9,255 nt of DNA from assembly GCA_937959175.1 (NCBI GenBank), contig CALGAS010000012.1, positions 1 to 9,255 on the forward strand. Direction: 5' to 3'. Of this stretch, positions 1-7,898 are shown in pieces. Positions within the stretch are counted from its first letter, which is position 1; every line of letters begins with the position of its first letter. The notes under the pieces were generated by a model that worked only from the letters and a program-made list of their open reading frames with translations, did no database searches and was not told the origin of the DNA. The translations under genes and the position numbers were made by a program. This stretch comes from an uncultured bacterium (GTDB lineage Bacteria; Planctomycetota; Planctomycetia; Pirellulales; UBA1268).

Positions 1-2
1 CG

Positions 3-524
3 GGGCTATCCAGCCCGAGTGGCATGGGCGATTCGCTCGCGGGCCCGATCGACAGCGGACTGTCGCTGGAGGGTGATGGCATCGACATCTCCGGCATCGA
101 CCTTGCTGCGGGCGATCAGCAGGGGGCTGACGCGATCAACGACACGGAGGACGGCTCCCTGGCGGGCGATGCGTTCGAGTTGGGGGCGGGTGTTGAAGAC
201 GAAGAAAGCGCGTCGGTCGTCATCGCTACCGAGGACACCGGTGATTCATCATTTTTTGCCACGGTCGAGGACGCCCCGTCGGTGGCCTATGACGACGCCA
301 GCGGTTCGGTCGACATTCCGCTGCAGGACTTTGATCCCGCGGATCTCGTCCCGAAGTCGCCGCCCTTCAGCGTCTGGCAGGTCGTCGGGCTCGTCTGCTG
401 CACTCTGCTGATGCTCGGCGGCGGGCTGGTCGTGTTCGACATTCTGGGGGTGGTTCAGTCACCCGATCGAGAGCCCGTCTCGACGCCACTGCTCAATGCT
501 CTGGCCCAGACCTTCGGCTGGTAA
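3..524 (+). CDS. C-terminal part of an acidic single-pass membrane protein, probably planctomycete helix-turn-helix family (5' end outside window)
   Basis: The reading frame is open from the left edge (GLSSPSGMGDSLAGP...) to the TAA at 522-524, so the ATG at 24 is most likely internal and the true start lies upstream. The visible part has about 110 residues very rich in Asp, Glu, Ser, Gly and Ala, with loose repeats such as DSGLSLEG, GIDISGIDL and ASGSVDIPL. It is followed by one clear hydrophobic helix (about nt 378-440, from VVGLVCCTLLML to LVVFDIL) and a tail of about 25 residues ending NALAQTFGW. From memory, planctomycete proteins annotated as helix-turn-helix or excisionase-domain proteins have this layout: an N-terminal DNA-binding domain, a long acidic 'SGISLE' low-complexity middle and a C-terminal membrane segment. 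The DNA-binding part is not in the window, so this assignment is inference. A generic acidic membrane protein is the alternative. No function can be assigned. Confidence 0.7.
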   Translation, partial: GLSSPSGMGDSLAGPIDSGLSLEGDGIDISGIDLAAGDQQGADAINDTEDGSLAGDAFELGAGVEDEESASVVIATEDTGDSSFFATVEDAPSVAYDDASGSVDIPLQDFDPADLVPKSPPFSVWQVVGLVCCTLLMLGGGLVVFDILGVVQSPDREPVSTPLLNALAQTFGW

Positions 525-535
525 GGTCGGAGACC

Positions 536-548
536 GCTCCGGCGGAGC
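536..548 (+). terminator. Small hairpin after the first gene, possible weak terminator
   Basis: GCTCC at 536-540 and GGAGC at 544-548 form a perfect 5-bp stem with a 3-base loop, 11 bases after the stop of the upstream gene. No T-run follows, so it is not a canonical intrinsic terminator. At best it is a 3'-end stabilising structure or part of a Rho-type stop. Confidence 0.2.
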
Positions 549-658
549 AGCCCTCCAGCCGAATCGTTGGCAACCAGCCGAGAAACGGCGGAACCGGCCA
601 TTCAGGGCGGTTCATTTCCCGGTGCAGCGGCGACCGCGGCCTGAGGAGCGTTGCGGCC

Positions 659-664
659 TATAAT
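659..664 (+). promoter_or_regulatory. Candidate -10 box (TATAAT) upstream of the lipoprotein-ccsBA unit
   Basis: A perfect TATAAT lies in the GC-rich gap, 57 bases before the lipoprotein ATG, where a leader of roughly 50 nt would begin. The position expected for a -35 box (about 636-641) reads GCGGCC, so no TTGACA-like element is seen. There is also no TGN extension directly before the box. Its presence in otherwise very GC-rich DNA makes chance less likely, but the promoter call rests on one hexamer. Confidence 0.45.
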
Positions 665-721
665 CGAAGAGATTGCCATCACCCCGCCTGCCTGGACACG
701 TGCCACCGGCACATCTCCCCA

Positions 722-1405
722 ATGCCCAGCCGACGTCATTTTGTCATCGGCCGCCAAACGCGGTTCCCCCTGGCAACGCTGACAGTATTTGTCGCGGCTG
801 CGGCGGGCTGCGCGGATCCTGCGACCATTCAGCCGGGCGACATCCGCTCATACCGGGCTGCCAAGCCGGCCGAACCACCCGCCACTGCCCCCGTCTCGGA
901 CCGGGTCGCCCCGGCCATCACCTACACCCTGCCAGACGGCTGGACCGACCGCGGCCGCTCCGGCATGCGGCTGGCCACGCTCCTCTTTGACGATCCGCTG
1001 GGAGCCCAGGAAGTCTCGATCATTCGGGCCGCCGGCAGTCCGGAGGCCAACGTCGCCCGCTGGTGGGGCCAGATCGACCCGACCGCCTCGCCGGCCGAGA
1101 ACGCCGCCCGGACGTCCGCCGCCCTCGCTGCCGCAGAACGAATCCCGGTAGGGGGTTCCGAGGGGCTGATTGTGCTCCTTCAGGCTGGCGGGCGTGCCGA
1201 GGCGGGGGCAGATCGTTCCACCGATGTCGGTGGCGAGCAAGCCGCCGCGGAATCCGCCGAGGTGATCCTCGGCGGGATGATTCCCATCGACGGTTCGGCG
1301 GCGGTGTTCGTAAAGTTCAAGGGGCCTGCTGCCGCGGCCCAGCGGGCACGGGAGCGTTTTATCCGTCTCGTATCGAGCATCCGCTGGCAGGACGCGGCGG
1401 AGTGA
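722..1405 (+). CDS. Predicted lipoprotein of unknown function, upstream partner of ccsBA
   Basis: This is a 227-residue protein with a lipoprotein signal peptide: a basic n-region (MPSRRHFVIGRQTRFP), a hydrophobic stretch LATLTVFVAAAAG and a lipobox-like AAG-C with the candidate lipidated cysteine at residue 30. The mature part starts with a Pro/Ala-rich linker. A compact domain follows, with the patterns YTLPDGWTD, GMRLATLLF, EVSIIRA and NVARWWGQI. A near C-terminal VFVKFKGPA is followed by RFIRLVSSIRW. I recall similar planctomycete hypothetical proteins ('LPEGW', 'ANVNRWRGQ', 'FFKMTGP...FVRSIR'), which is memory rather than a search result. No catalytic motif is visible. The start is the first ATG giving a full signal peptide; no good Shine-Dalgarno sequence precedes it. 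The stop overlaps the ribosome binding site of ccsBA, which points to an operon and a possible envelope role near cytochrome c assembly. Confidence 0.8.
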   Translation: MPSRRHFVIGRQTRFPLATLTVFVAAAAGCADPATIQPGDIRSYRAAKPAEPPATAPVSDRVAPAITYTLPDGWTDRGRSGMRLATLLFDDPLGAQEVSIIRAAGSPEANVARWWGQIDPTASPAENAARTSAALAAAERIPVGGSEGLIVLLQAGGRAEAGADRSTDVGGEQAAAESAEVILGGMIPIDGSAAVFVKFKGPAAAAQRARERFIRLVSSIRWQDAAE

Positions 1406-1411
1406 GAGGAG
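1405..1411 (+). promoter_or_regulatory. Ribosome binding site fixing the ccsBA start
   Basis: AGAGGAG at 1405-1411 is a strong Shine-Dalgarno sequence 8 bases before the ATG at 1420. It overlaps the last base of the lipoprotein stop codon (TGA 1403-1405). This decides the start of ccsBA, whose frame is otherwise open far upstream, and suggests translational coupling of the two genes. Confidence 0.75.
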
Positions 1412-1419
1412 CTGCATTC

Positions 1420-4400
1420 ATGGCCACCGCAACGGCACTGCCACCACCGACCGACACCGCTTGGAGCGACCCGCGCGCCGGCCGGCCCGGCGACTCGGCG
1501 GGCTGGCAACTCCTCAAAGCCCTCGGCTCGCTCAAGATCACGGTGACGATGTTCCTGGCGGCGGTGTTTCTCTTGTTTATTGGCACGCTGGCCCAGGATG
1601 AGAAAAACCTGCCCGAGGTGAAGGCGGAATATTTCAACAGTTGGCTCGCCCGCGTCCCGTTCTCCGACTTTTTTCCCGTGACGATCTTCGGCGAGTCGTC
1701 CCTGACCGGCTGGTTCCCCTTTCCCGGCGGCGCGACGATTGGCCTCGTGCTCCTGATCAACCTGATCGCCGCCAAGGTGACCCGCTTTCATGTCACCGCC
1801 CGCGGCCAGCGGCTTGTCTGGGGAACGCTTGTCTCGCTGCTGGGCGGGCTGATTACGGTGGCGGTGATCCTCGGCGGCCATCAAGCTGACGGGCTGCAGG
1901 GCCGTCCTCCCTTCGACTACGACGTGGTCTGGGGGCTTGTGCAGGCGGGCGGAGGCCTGCTGGCCGTGGGGCTGACGGCCGCCGCAGCGACCGCCCGTAC
2001 CGGCCTGACCCGCGGGGTGGCCGGCCTGACGGCGGTGGTGATCGCGGTCGTCACGCTGATGACCGTCGTCGGCGGCGAGGACTGGCGGATGAACGAGCCC
2101 GGCCTCCGAATCATGTGGCAGCTGATCCAGTCGAGCGTGGCCTCGCTTGTCCTGCTGGCGGGCCTGGTGATGGTTTTTGGAGCCAGAGGGGGCAACGTGC
2201 TGATCCATCTGGCCGTCGGGCTCTTGATGGTCGGGCAGTTCGTGTTCGGGGATCGCCAGATCGAGGAACGGATGACGATTCTCGAGGGGCGGGAAACCAA
2301 CATCGCCTGCCGGACCGACGAGGTTGAACTGGCCGTCATCGACACCGGCGGCAGGGAAACCGAAGGCGTGACGGCGATCGCCGGGCGACTGCTGCGGGCC
2401 CGCACTGGAGGCGAGCCGATCGAGATCGACGATCTCCCTTTCACGCTTCGCGTGGTCGACTATTTCCCCAACTCGTCGGTCGCCAGGGCAGGCTCCGACG
2501 CCGCCAACCAGGCGACCACCGGCCTGGGCGAGCGGTGGATCGCCAGCAAGCGGCCGCCGGAAGGAGGCGCATCGTCCCGAGCCAACATCGCTTCGGCCTA
2601 CGTCGAACTCGCCGACCGCGAATCGGGCCGGTCGCTGGGCACCTACCTGGTCAGCCAGTTTCTCAACGACCAGTCCCAGGTCTTCGCGGGAGCGGATCGC
2701 AACGAGTGCGACATCGTCGACGTCGACGGCCGGGCCTGGCGACTGCAGCTGCGATTCCGCCGCGAATACAAGCCTTACTCGGTGCGGCTCGACGATGTCC
2801 GCCGGATCAACTACTCGGCCAGCGAGACCCCCCGCGACTATTCCTCGTATGTCACCTTCACCGATCGGGCCACCGGGGCCGAGCAGAAGGGCCGCATCTG
2901 GATGAACAACCCGGTCAGGTATCGAGGTGAAACCTTCTACCAGAGCACCTATTCCGAGGTTGACCTGGGCGGGGGCGCAACTGCGGAGATGACCGGCCTG
3001 CAGGTCGTGGAGAACGCCGGCTGGCTGGTGCCCTATGTGGCCTGCGTGCTCGCCTTCTGGGGCATGCTGGTCCATTTCGGCGGCACGTTCCTGCGGTATG
3101 CCGATCGGCATGAACGGCAGCGGCGGGCGGGGGCGGACGACGGCCAGGATCGCCGCGCGGCCAGGAAACTCCGCGGCAGGGTCATCCACGCGGCTCCGGC
3201 CCGGTTCTCCAAGCCCTTCGAACCCGCCGAACTGCTCTCACCGCTGGCGGCGGTACTCTGCGTGGCCGCTATCGCCGGGATGGCTGCCTGGCCACGGGGC
3301 GGCGAAGAGGCGGCTGCCTGGCGAGCCGCCGGCAGCCTGCCGGTGATGCACGAGGGTCGGATCAAGCCCCTCGACACGGTGGCCCGCAACACCGCTCAGT
3401 TGCTCAGCAATCGGACCAGCATCAAGATGCCGGCCGGCGAGGAGGCGACGGCCGGTGATCCAGTGGGCCGGGTCACGGCAACCGAGTGGCTCATGGCCCT
3501 GATGGCAGGCGGAGAATGGCCCGCCCGAGCGCCGATCTTTCGGATCGATGCCAAGGAGGTGGTCGATCTCTTTGACCTGCCTCGTCGGCCCGGCCACCGC
3601 TACGCCTACGCCGAGCTCGAGCCGAAGCGGGCCGAGGTCCGCCGGCAGATCGAAACGCTCCGTGACGTGCCCCGCGAGGAGCGTTCCTTCGGCCAGCAGA
3701 AACTCCTCGAACTGGAGCAGAAGCTCTCGGCCTACGAGCTGATCCGCGTCGCCTACCAGGCGCCGCCGATGCCGACCTTGGCAGGCGACGACGAGGCCGC
3801 CCGGCGGGCGTTTCTCGGGGAGGTGATGCGGATGATTCAGGGGGCTCGCCTGATCGAGAGCAATCACCCCCCGGCCCTGATTCCTCCCCTCGGCCGGGCC
3901 GCCGGTGATCCGGCCGAGGCCGACCGATCCGCCCGTTGGCAGGCGCTCGAGCCCGCGCTCGCCGACGCGATCGTCGCCAAGATCCTCGCCGGCAGGCCCG
4001 GGCAGCCTCCCCCCACGCCGAATCCGGCGATCTTCCCTTTGACCGAACTCCTCGAGGCAGTCGAGCAAGACGCCAACGCGCTCGGGACGGCGGTGGCCGC
4101 GTATCGCGATGCCGCCAGCACCCTGCCCGAGTTTGCGGCGGCCGAGTCGGCCGCCGCGTCGGAGGCCTGGTTCAATGCCTTCAACCCCACCTTCCTGGCC
4201 CGCTGGCTCTACGTCCTGGCGGTGCTCCTTTGCTTCGCGAGCTTCCTTGTCTGGCGGGAGTCCTGGCGGGAGGCCTTGGGAAGCTTCACCTGGTGGCTCC
4301 TGGCCGGAATCTTTCTGCTCCACACGTTCGCCCTGGGGATGCGGATCTGGCTCACCGGCCGGCCCCCGGTCGTCAATCTCTACTCGTCGGCGGTGTTCAT

Positions 4401-5115
4401 CGGCTGGGCCTGCGTCCTGGCCGGGCTGGTGCTCGAGCGGCTCCATCGGATCGGCGTCGGCAATCTGGTGGCGGCGATCGCCGGTGGCCTGACCTTGGGC
4501 GTGGCCTACGGCCTGGAGTCGGGTGACACGATGCACGTCCTGCAGGCCGTCCTCGACACGCAGTTCTGGCTGTCGACCCACGTGATCACCGTCACGCTTG
4601 GCTACGGGGCGTCCTTCCTCGCCGGCCTGCTGGGCACGATGGCCATCGTGCATCGCGGCTGGGCGGAGCTCACCGGCCGGGCAGACGCATCAGCCTCGCG
4701 GGATCTCCAGGATCGGCTCTACCGGATGAACTATGGCGTGGTCTGCTTCGCGCTCTTTTTCAGCTTCATCGGCACGGTCCTGGGCGGACTCTGGGCCGAC
4801 GACAGTTGGGGCCGCTTCTGGGGCTGGGACCCCAAGGAAAACGGCGCCCTGATGATCGTGCTCTGGAATGCCGCCGTGCTGCACGCCCGCTGGGACCGCT
4901 GGATCGGCCCCCGCGGCTTCGCCCTGTTCACCATCGGCGGCAATATCGTGACGGCCTGGAGCTGGTTTGGCACCAACCAGTTGGGGATCGGCCTCCACAG
5001 CTACGGCTTCACCAGCGGCGTGCTCCTGCTGCTCGGCGGATACGTGGCCAGCCAGTTGCTGCTGCTGGCGGCCGGCTGGGCCCTGACCAGTCGCTCCCAG
5101 CCTGCCGGCGGCTGA
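1420..5115 (+). CDS. ccsBA: Fused ResB-CcsA cytochrome c synthase (System II cytochrome c biogenesis)
   Basis: This 1231-residue polytopic membrane protein exports haem and ligates it to CXXCH motifs of apocytochromes c outside the membrane. The ResB/CcsB half has a first helix at about 38-58, further helices near 104-121, 132-152, 171-190, 200-219, 238-255 and 259-276, a large extracytoplasmic domain (about 280-530) and a closing helix at about 535-555 with H552. A basic cytoplasmic linker (about 556-604) joins it to the CcsA half. That half has a helix at 605-625, a soluble insert of about 300 residues with HEGRIKPLDT (644-653) and a Glu/Arg/Lys-rich probable coiled coil (about 733-777), and then the CcsA core from about 928. 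Core signatures are H968, H1054 in WLSTHVITVTLGY, the tryptophan-rich haem-handling motif W1130-GRFWGWDPKEN, H1155 and H1193 in GLHSYGF. These match the histidines and WWD motif of System II synthases, although exact equivalences need an alignment. The ATG at 1420 is chosen for its strong ribosome binding site and normal N-terminus. The 3' end overlaps comEC on the other strand. Confidence 0.93.
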   Translation: MATATALPPPTDTAWSDPRAGRPGDSAGWQLLKALGSLKITVTMFLAAVFLLFIGTLAQDEKNLPEVKAEYFNSWLARVPFSDFFPVTIFGESSLTGWFPFPGGATIGLVLLINLIAAKVTRFHVTARGQRLVWGTLVSLLGGLITVAVILGGHQADGLQGRPPFDYDVVWGLVQAGGGLLAVGLTAAAATARTGLTRGVAGLTAVVIAVVTLMTVVGGEDWRMNEPGLRIMWQLIQSSVASLVLLAGLVMVFGARGGNVLIHLAVGLLMVGQFVFGDRQIEERMTILEGRETNIACRTDEVELAVIDTGGRETEGVTAIAGRLLRARTGGEPIEIDDLPFTLRVVDYFPNSSVARAGSDAANQATTGLGERWIASKRPPEGGASSRANIASAYVELADRESGRSLGTYLVSQFLNDQSQVFAGADRNECDIVDVDGRAWRLQLRFRREYKPYSVRLDDVRRINYSASETPRDYSSYVTFTDRATGAEQKGRIWMNNPVRYRGETFYQSTYSEVDLGGGATAEMTGLQVVENAGWLVPYVACVLAFWGMLVHFGGTFLRYADRHERQRRAGADDGQDRRAARKLRGRVIHAAPARFSKPFEPAELLSPLAAVLCVAAIAGMAAWPRGGEEAAAWRAAGSLPVMHEGRIKPLDTVARNTAQLLSNRTSIKMPAGEEATAGDPVGRVTATEWLMALMAGGEWPARAPIFRIDAKEVVDLFDLPRRPGHRYAYAELEPKRAEVRRQIETLRDVPREERSFGQQKLLELEQKLSAYELIRVAYQAPPMPTLAGDDEAARRAFLGEVMRMIQGARLIESNHPPALIPPLGRAAGDPAEADRSARWQALEPALADAIVAKILAGRPGQPPPTPNPAIFPLTELLEAVEQDANALGTAVAAYRDAASTLPEFAAAESAAASEAWFNAFNPTFLARWLYVLAVLLCFASFLVWRESWREALGSFTWWLLAGIFLLHTFALGMRIWLTGRPPVVNLYSSAVFIGWACVLAGLVLERLHRIGVGNLVAAIAGGLTLGVAYGLESGDTMHVLQAVLDTQFWLSTHVITVTLGYGASFLAGLLGTMAIVHRGWAELTGRADASASRDLQDRLYRMNYGVVCFALFFSFIGTVLGGLWADDSWGRFWGWDPKENGALMIVLWNAAVLHARWDRWIGPRGFALFTIGGNIVTAWSWFGTNQLGIGLHSYGFTSGVLLLLGGYVASQLLLLAAGWALTSRSQPAGG

Positions 5116-7844
5116 GTCGGAGAGTCGGGCTCGCCTGCCAGCGGCTGCCAGCGACCGGCCACGAACCGCTCCGCCCGGATGCCCGCGGCGGTCAGCGTGA
5201 CTGCGACGGCCCCTTCGCCGCCCGTTTTGACCACCTCGCTGCCGGATGCCCTGTCCGCGGTGCTGCTTGCCGCGGCGTAGGCATCACGCACGAGCGGCCA
5301 GCACCGGCCCCCGCGGCCGCTCACCAAAACCAGCTGAGGGCTGGTCGCCCGGGCGATGTCGGCCGGCAGGCTCGTCTGGCTGCCATGATGTGGTGCCAAA
5401 AGCACGTCGCATTCTCCCGGGCCCGACTGAGCCAGGGCGGCCAGGGGCTCTCCCTCGAGATCTCCCGTGAGCAGCAGGCGGCGGCCGGCGGTCTCGACGG
5501 CCAGGACGATGCTCGACTCGTTGTCGCTGCGGGGAGGCTCGCCCTTGGCTCCGCCGGACCGCCCCGCATGGAGAACTCGAGCCCGGCAGAGCGGATCGAT
5601 CGCGAAAGAGTCGGCCTTGCCAACCGTCCGCACCGGCACGCCGCGACCCGCCGCCTCCGCGAGCAGATTGGCCACCGCCACAGACTCGCTGACCAGAAAC
5701 GCTTCCGACACCAGGATCTGCCCGACGTCGAATCGAGCGAGCAACTCCGGCGCCGCGTTGAAATGATCGGCGTCGGCATGGGAGATCACCAGCGTGTCGA
5801 TGCGGGTGTGCCCCTCGCTCCAGAGCACAGCCGACAGGGCCCGCTCCGCCGCAGCGGCCGCCCCCAGCCGGCCGGCGTCGTAGACGAGGCAGCGGCCCGT
5901 CGGCGTCGTCACCACGATCCCGCAGCCGTGCCCCATCGCGGCAGCCACGACCCGCAGGCCAGCCGGCCCGGGGCCGCCCAGGCCGGCGATGCCAGCCGCC
6001 GCCAGACCGACCGCGGCCCACCCGGCCGCCAGACCGGCCCAGGTGGCGGGCCGCGGGAGCAGATCCCGTCGCAGCCAGACGACCGCCGCGACGAGGGCCG
6101 CATACCATCCCGCCACCCACCATGCCGGCGGCCCGGCCACCCAGAGGTGACCCGCCGGCACCGTGGCGGCCACGGCGACGACGCCCTCGATCCCTGCCAG
6201 GGCGGCATCGCAGCATGCGGCCAGGGCCGCCGCGGCGGCGGGCCACCAGGGGGCCGTCAACAGGCAGACAATCCCGCTGCTCATCGCCAGGGGCACGAGG
6301 GCCGCCACCAACAGGTTGGCCACCAGCGCGACCGGGCTGACGAGATGAAACTGCGCGGCCACCAGCGGCGCCGCCGCCAGCCAGACCGCCGCCCCGGCCA
6401 CCGCCAGGCCGGCCGCCCGCCCCAGCAGCCGCCGCAGGTGTCGCAGCCAGGCCGGCCGGCTGCGATCGATCAGCCGCTCGATCGGATCGACTTCTCGGGG
6501 CCGACGGCTGGCCGAGGCAATCCCAACCAGGATCGCCGCCGAGAGAAACGAGAGTTGGGAACCAGGTGTGCAGACCTCGGCCGGCCGCCAGGCGACGAGC
6601 ACCAACGCCGCTGCCGCCAGGGAGTTGATCGTTGCCGGCCGCCTGGCAAGAACCGTCGCCAGGCAGGCGATCGATACCAAAAGCGTGGCCCGCACGACCG
6701 GTGTCTCGCCGCCAACCAGCATGGCGTAGAGTCCCGTCGCCACCGCGGCTCCCACGGCTGCCCAGCGACGTGGCACCAGCGTCCAGCGGAGCGCACCGAA
6801 GACGCCCCCGGCCAGCAGCCCCACGTGGAGTCCCGAAATGGCCAGGACGTGGATCAGGCCTGTGGCGGCGAACGCCTCGGCCTGCGACCGCGGCAGCCGC
6901 TCGCGGCAGCCCAGCAGCAACGAAGCGGCGAGCCCCTGACGCTCAGGTGCGATCGTCTGCTCGAGGACGCCGACCGCCCGCTGGCGGACCCGGTCGATCG
7001 CGGTGGTGGGCGACCACCACGGAGGCTGATCGAGGATCGTGACACACTCCCAGCCGTCGACCCGCATGATCGAGAGACAACGGTCGGCCCTGCCGCGGGC
7101 GGCAAAGTCGAACTCGCCGGGATTGAGCGGCGGAGATGGCCGCAGGCCTCGGCCGAGAATCTCCACCCGACTGCCGACCCGCAGGGGAGCCGGCTCGGCT
7201 CGCACGATCACGGTCGCCCGCCCGGTCGCCGGTCGCCACGCGTCGGCAGAACGGATCGCATCGACGGCGATCACGCAGCGGCTGGCCGGGCCGATCGCGG
7301 CCGCCCGGCGGGGATCGCCATCCGTAGGCGGCAAGGCTCTGGGGGACTCCCGGAGCCTCCCCCGGACCGCCAATGGCACCGGCGTATCGCCGAGTTGCCA
7401 GGCGACGTCGCGGCGGTCGAAGAGGTCGGTCCTGGCAGCCGACCAGGCCGCGGCTGCCAATGCTGCCGCGGCGATCATCGCGGCGGCGGCCAGCCGCCAC
7501 CGCCGTCGCCACGCCAGCCACCACCAGCAGATCAGAGTCCCAACCGCCGCGGCCCAGCAGGGCTCCGCCAGCCTCACCGAGCCGCCCCGTGCCGCAGCCA
7601 CCTGGGCAGCAGCCGCCCCGGCCACCGACGCCGCCGCGATGACCACCAGCGGCCGCGCGGGGAGCGGCTCCCGCCGCCGTGCCAGATCGAGCTGGCGAGC
7701 CGACGCCAGGACCCGACGGACCGGCCAACTCTCCCGCAGGCTGCGAAGCGACTCGAACAGGAGGATCGTGGAGAGCACAGGCAATCGCTCAATCACTCGG
7801 CGGGGAGCACAGGGAGGCCAGAGCTCCAGCGGCTGGCGGGCCAC
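5001..7844 (-). CDS. comEC: ComEC/Rec2 family DNA-uptake channel protein
   Basis: This 947-residue membrane protein should move single-stranded DNA across the inner membrane during natural transformation. N-terminal helices (about 65-135) precede a DUF4131/OB-like region (about 138-265) containing NPGEFDF at 241-247. The Competence domain begins near 305 with GLAASLLLGCRERLP and the family hallmark HVLAISGLHVG (332-342). Many Ala/Trp/Leu-rich helices follow to about 600. The C-terminal metallo-beta-lactamase-like domain starts near 640 with YDAG (D656) and has S688-H-A-D-A-D-H694, LTGD (D795) and PHHGS (H819, H820), so the putative metal ligands look intact. The frame opens at a GTG (7842-7844) without a clear ribosome binding site; GTG codons at residues 17 and 23 are alternative starts. 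The last 37 residues (911-947) are coded inside the 3' end of ccsBA and look like a low-complexity tail. Upstream lie prmC and prfA. Whether this organism is transformable cannot be told from one gene. Confidence 0.92.
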   Translation of the reverse strand: MARQPLELWPPCAPRRVIERLPVLSTILLFESLRSLRESWPVRRVLASARQLDLARRREPLPARPLVVIAAASVAGAAAAQVAAARGGSVRLAEPCWAAAVGTLICWWWLAWRRRWRLAAAAMIAAAALAAAAWSAARTDLFDRRDVAWQLGDTPVPLAVRGRLRESPRALPPTDGDPRRAAAIGPASRCVIAVDAIRSADAWRPATGRATVIVRAEPAPLRVGSRVEILGRGLRPSPPLNPGEFDFAARGRADRCLSIMRVDGWECVTILDQPPWWSPTTAIDRVRQRAVGVLEQTIAPERQGLAASLLLGCRERLPRSQAEAFAATGLIHVLAISGLHVGLLAGGVFGALRWTLVPRRWAAVGAAVATGLYAMLVGGETPVVRATLLVSIACLATVLARRPATINSLAAAALVLVAWRPAEVCTPGSQLSFLSAAILVGIASASRRPREVDPIERLIDRSRPAWLRHLRRLLGRAAGLAVAGAAVWLAAAPLVAAQFHLVSPVALVANLLVAALVPLAMSSGIVCLLTAPWWPAAAAALAACCDAALAGIEGVVAVAATVPAGHLWVAGPPAWWVAGWYAALVAAVVWLRRDLLPRPATWAGLAAGWAAVGLAAAGIAGLGGPGPAGLRVVAAAMGHGCGIVVTTPTGRCLVYDAGRLGAAAAAERALSAVLWSEGHTRIDTLVISHADADHFNAAPELLARFDVGQILVSEAFLVSESVAVANLLAEAAGRGVPVRTVGKADSFAIDPLCRARVLHAGRSGGAKGEPPRSDNESSIVLAVETAGRRLLLTGDLEGEPLAALAQSGPGECDVLLAPHHGSQTSLPADIARATSPQLVLVSGRGGRCWPLVRDAYAAASSTADRASGSEVVKTGGEGAVAVTLTAAGIRAERFVAGRWQPLAGEPDSPTQPPAGWERLVRAQPAASSSNWLATYPPSSRSTPLVKP

Positions 7845-7898
7845 GGACGACGACCGCCGGGCCCTATCCTGTAAACGAGCGCGGCCGGCTGAACGGGC

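Noticed and set aside
525..721. Possible small gene or RNA in the gap between the first gene and the lipoprotein
   Set aside because: No frame with a convincing start and ribosome binding site, and no tRNA-like or riboswitch-like structure. Only a short hairpin and the TATAAT box are seen.
1063..1419. In-frame open extension upstream of ccsBA, which would add 119 residues
   Set aside because: It overlaps the lipoprotein gene in another frame and reads as Arg-rich, shadow-type sequence. The ATG at 1420 has a strong ribosome binding site and gives a normal synthase N-terminus.
1180..3189. Minus-strand open frame of 669 codons opposite the lipoprotein and ResB genes
   Set aside because: Composition is typical of antisense shadows in high-GC DNA (His, Gln, Asp, Arg-rich). 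It has no recognisable domain and lies opposite the real ResB coding sequence.
3238..4653. Minus-strand open frame of 471 codons opposite the CcsA half
   Set aside because: Same shadow composition (Gly, Arg, Asp, His-rich) without motifs, and the opposite strand has clear CcsA signatures.
4806..7874. Plus-strand open frame of 1022 codons opposite comEC
   Set aside because: Its product is a low-complexity Arg/Gly/Pro/Asp/His-rich sequence with no domain pattern, as expected for the complement of a GC-rich gene. The minus strand encodes an intact ComEC with all hallmark motifs.
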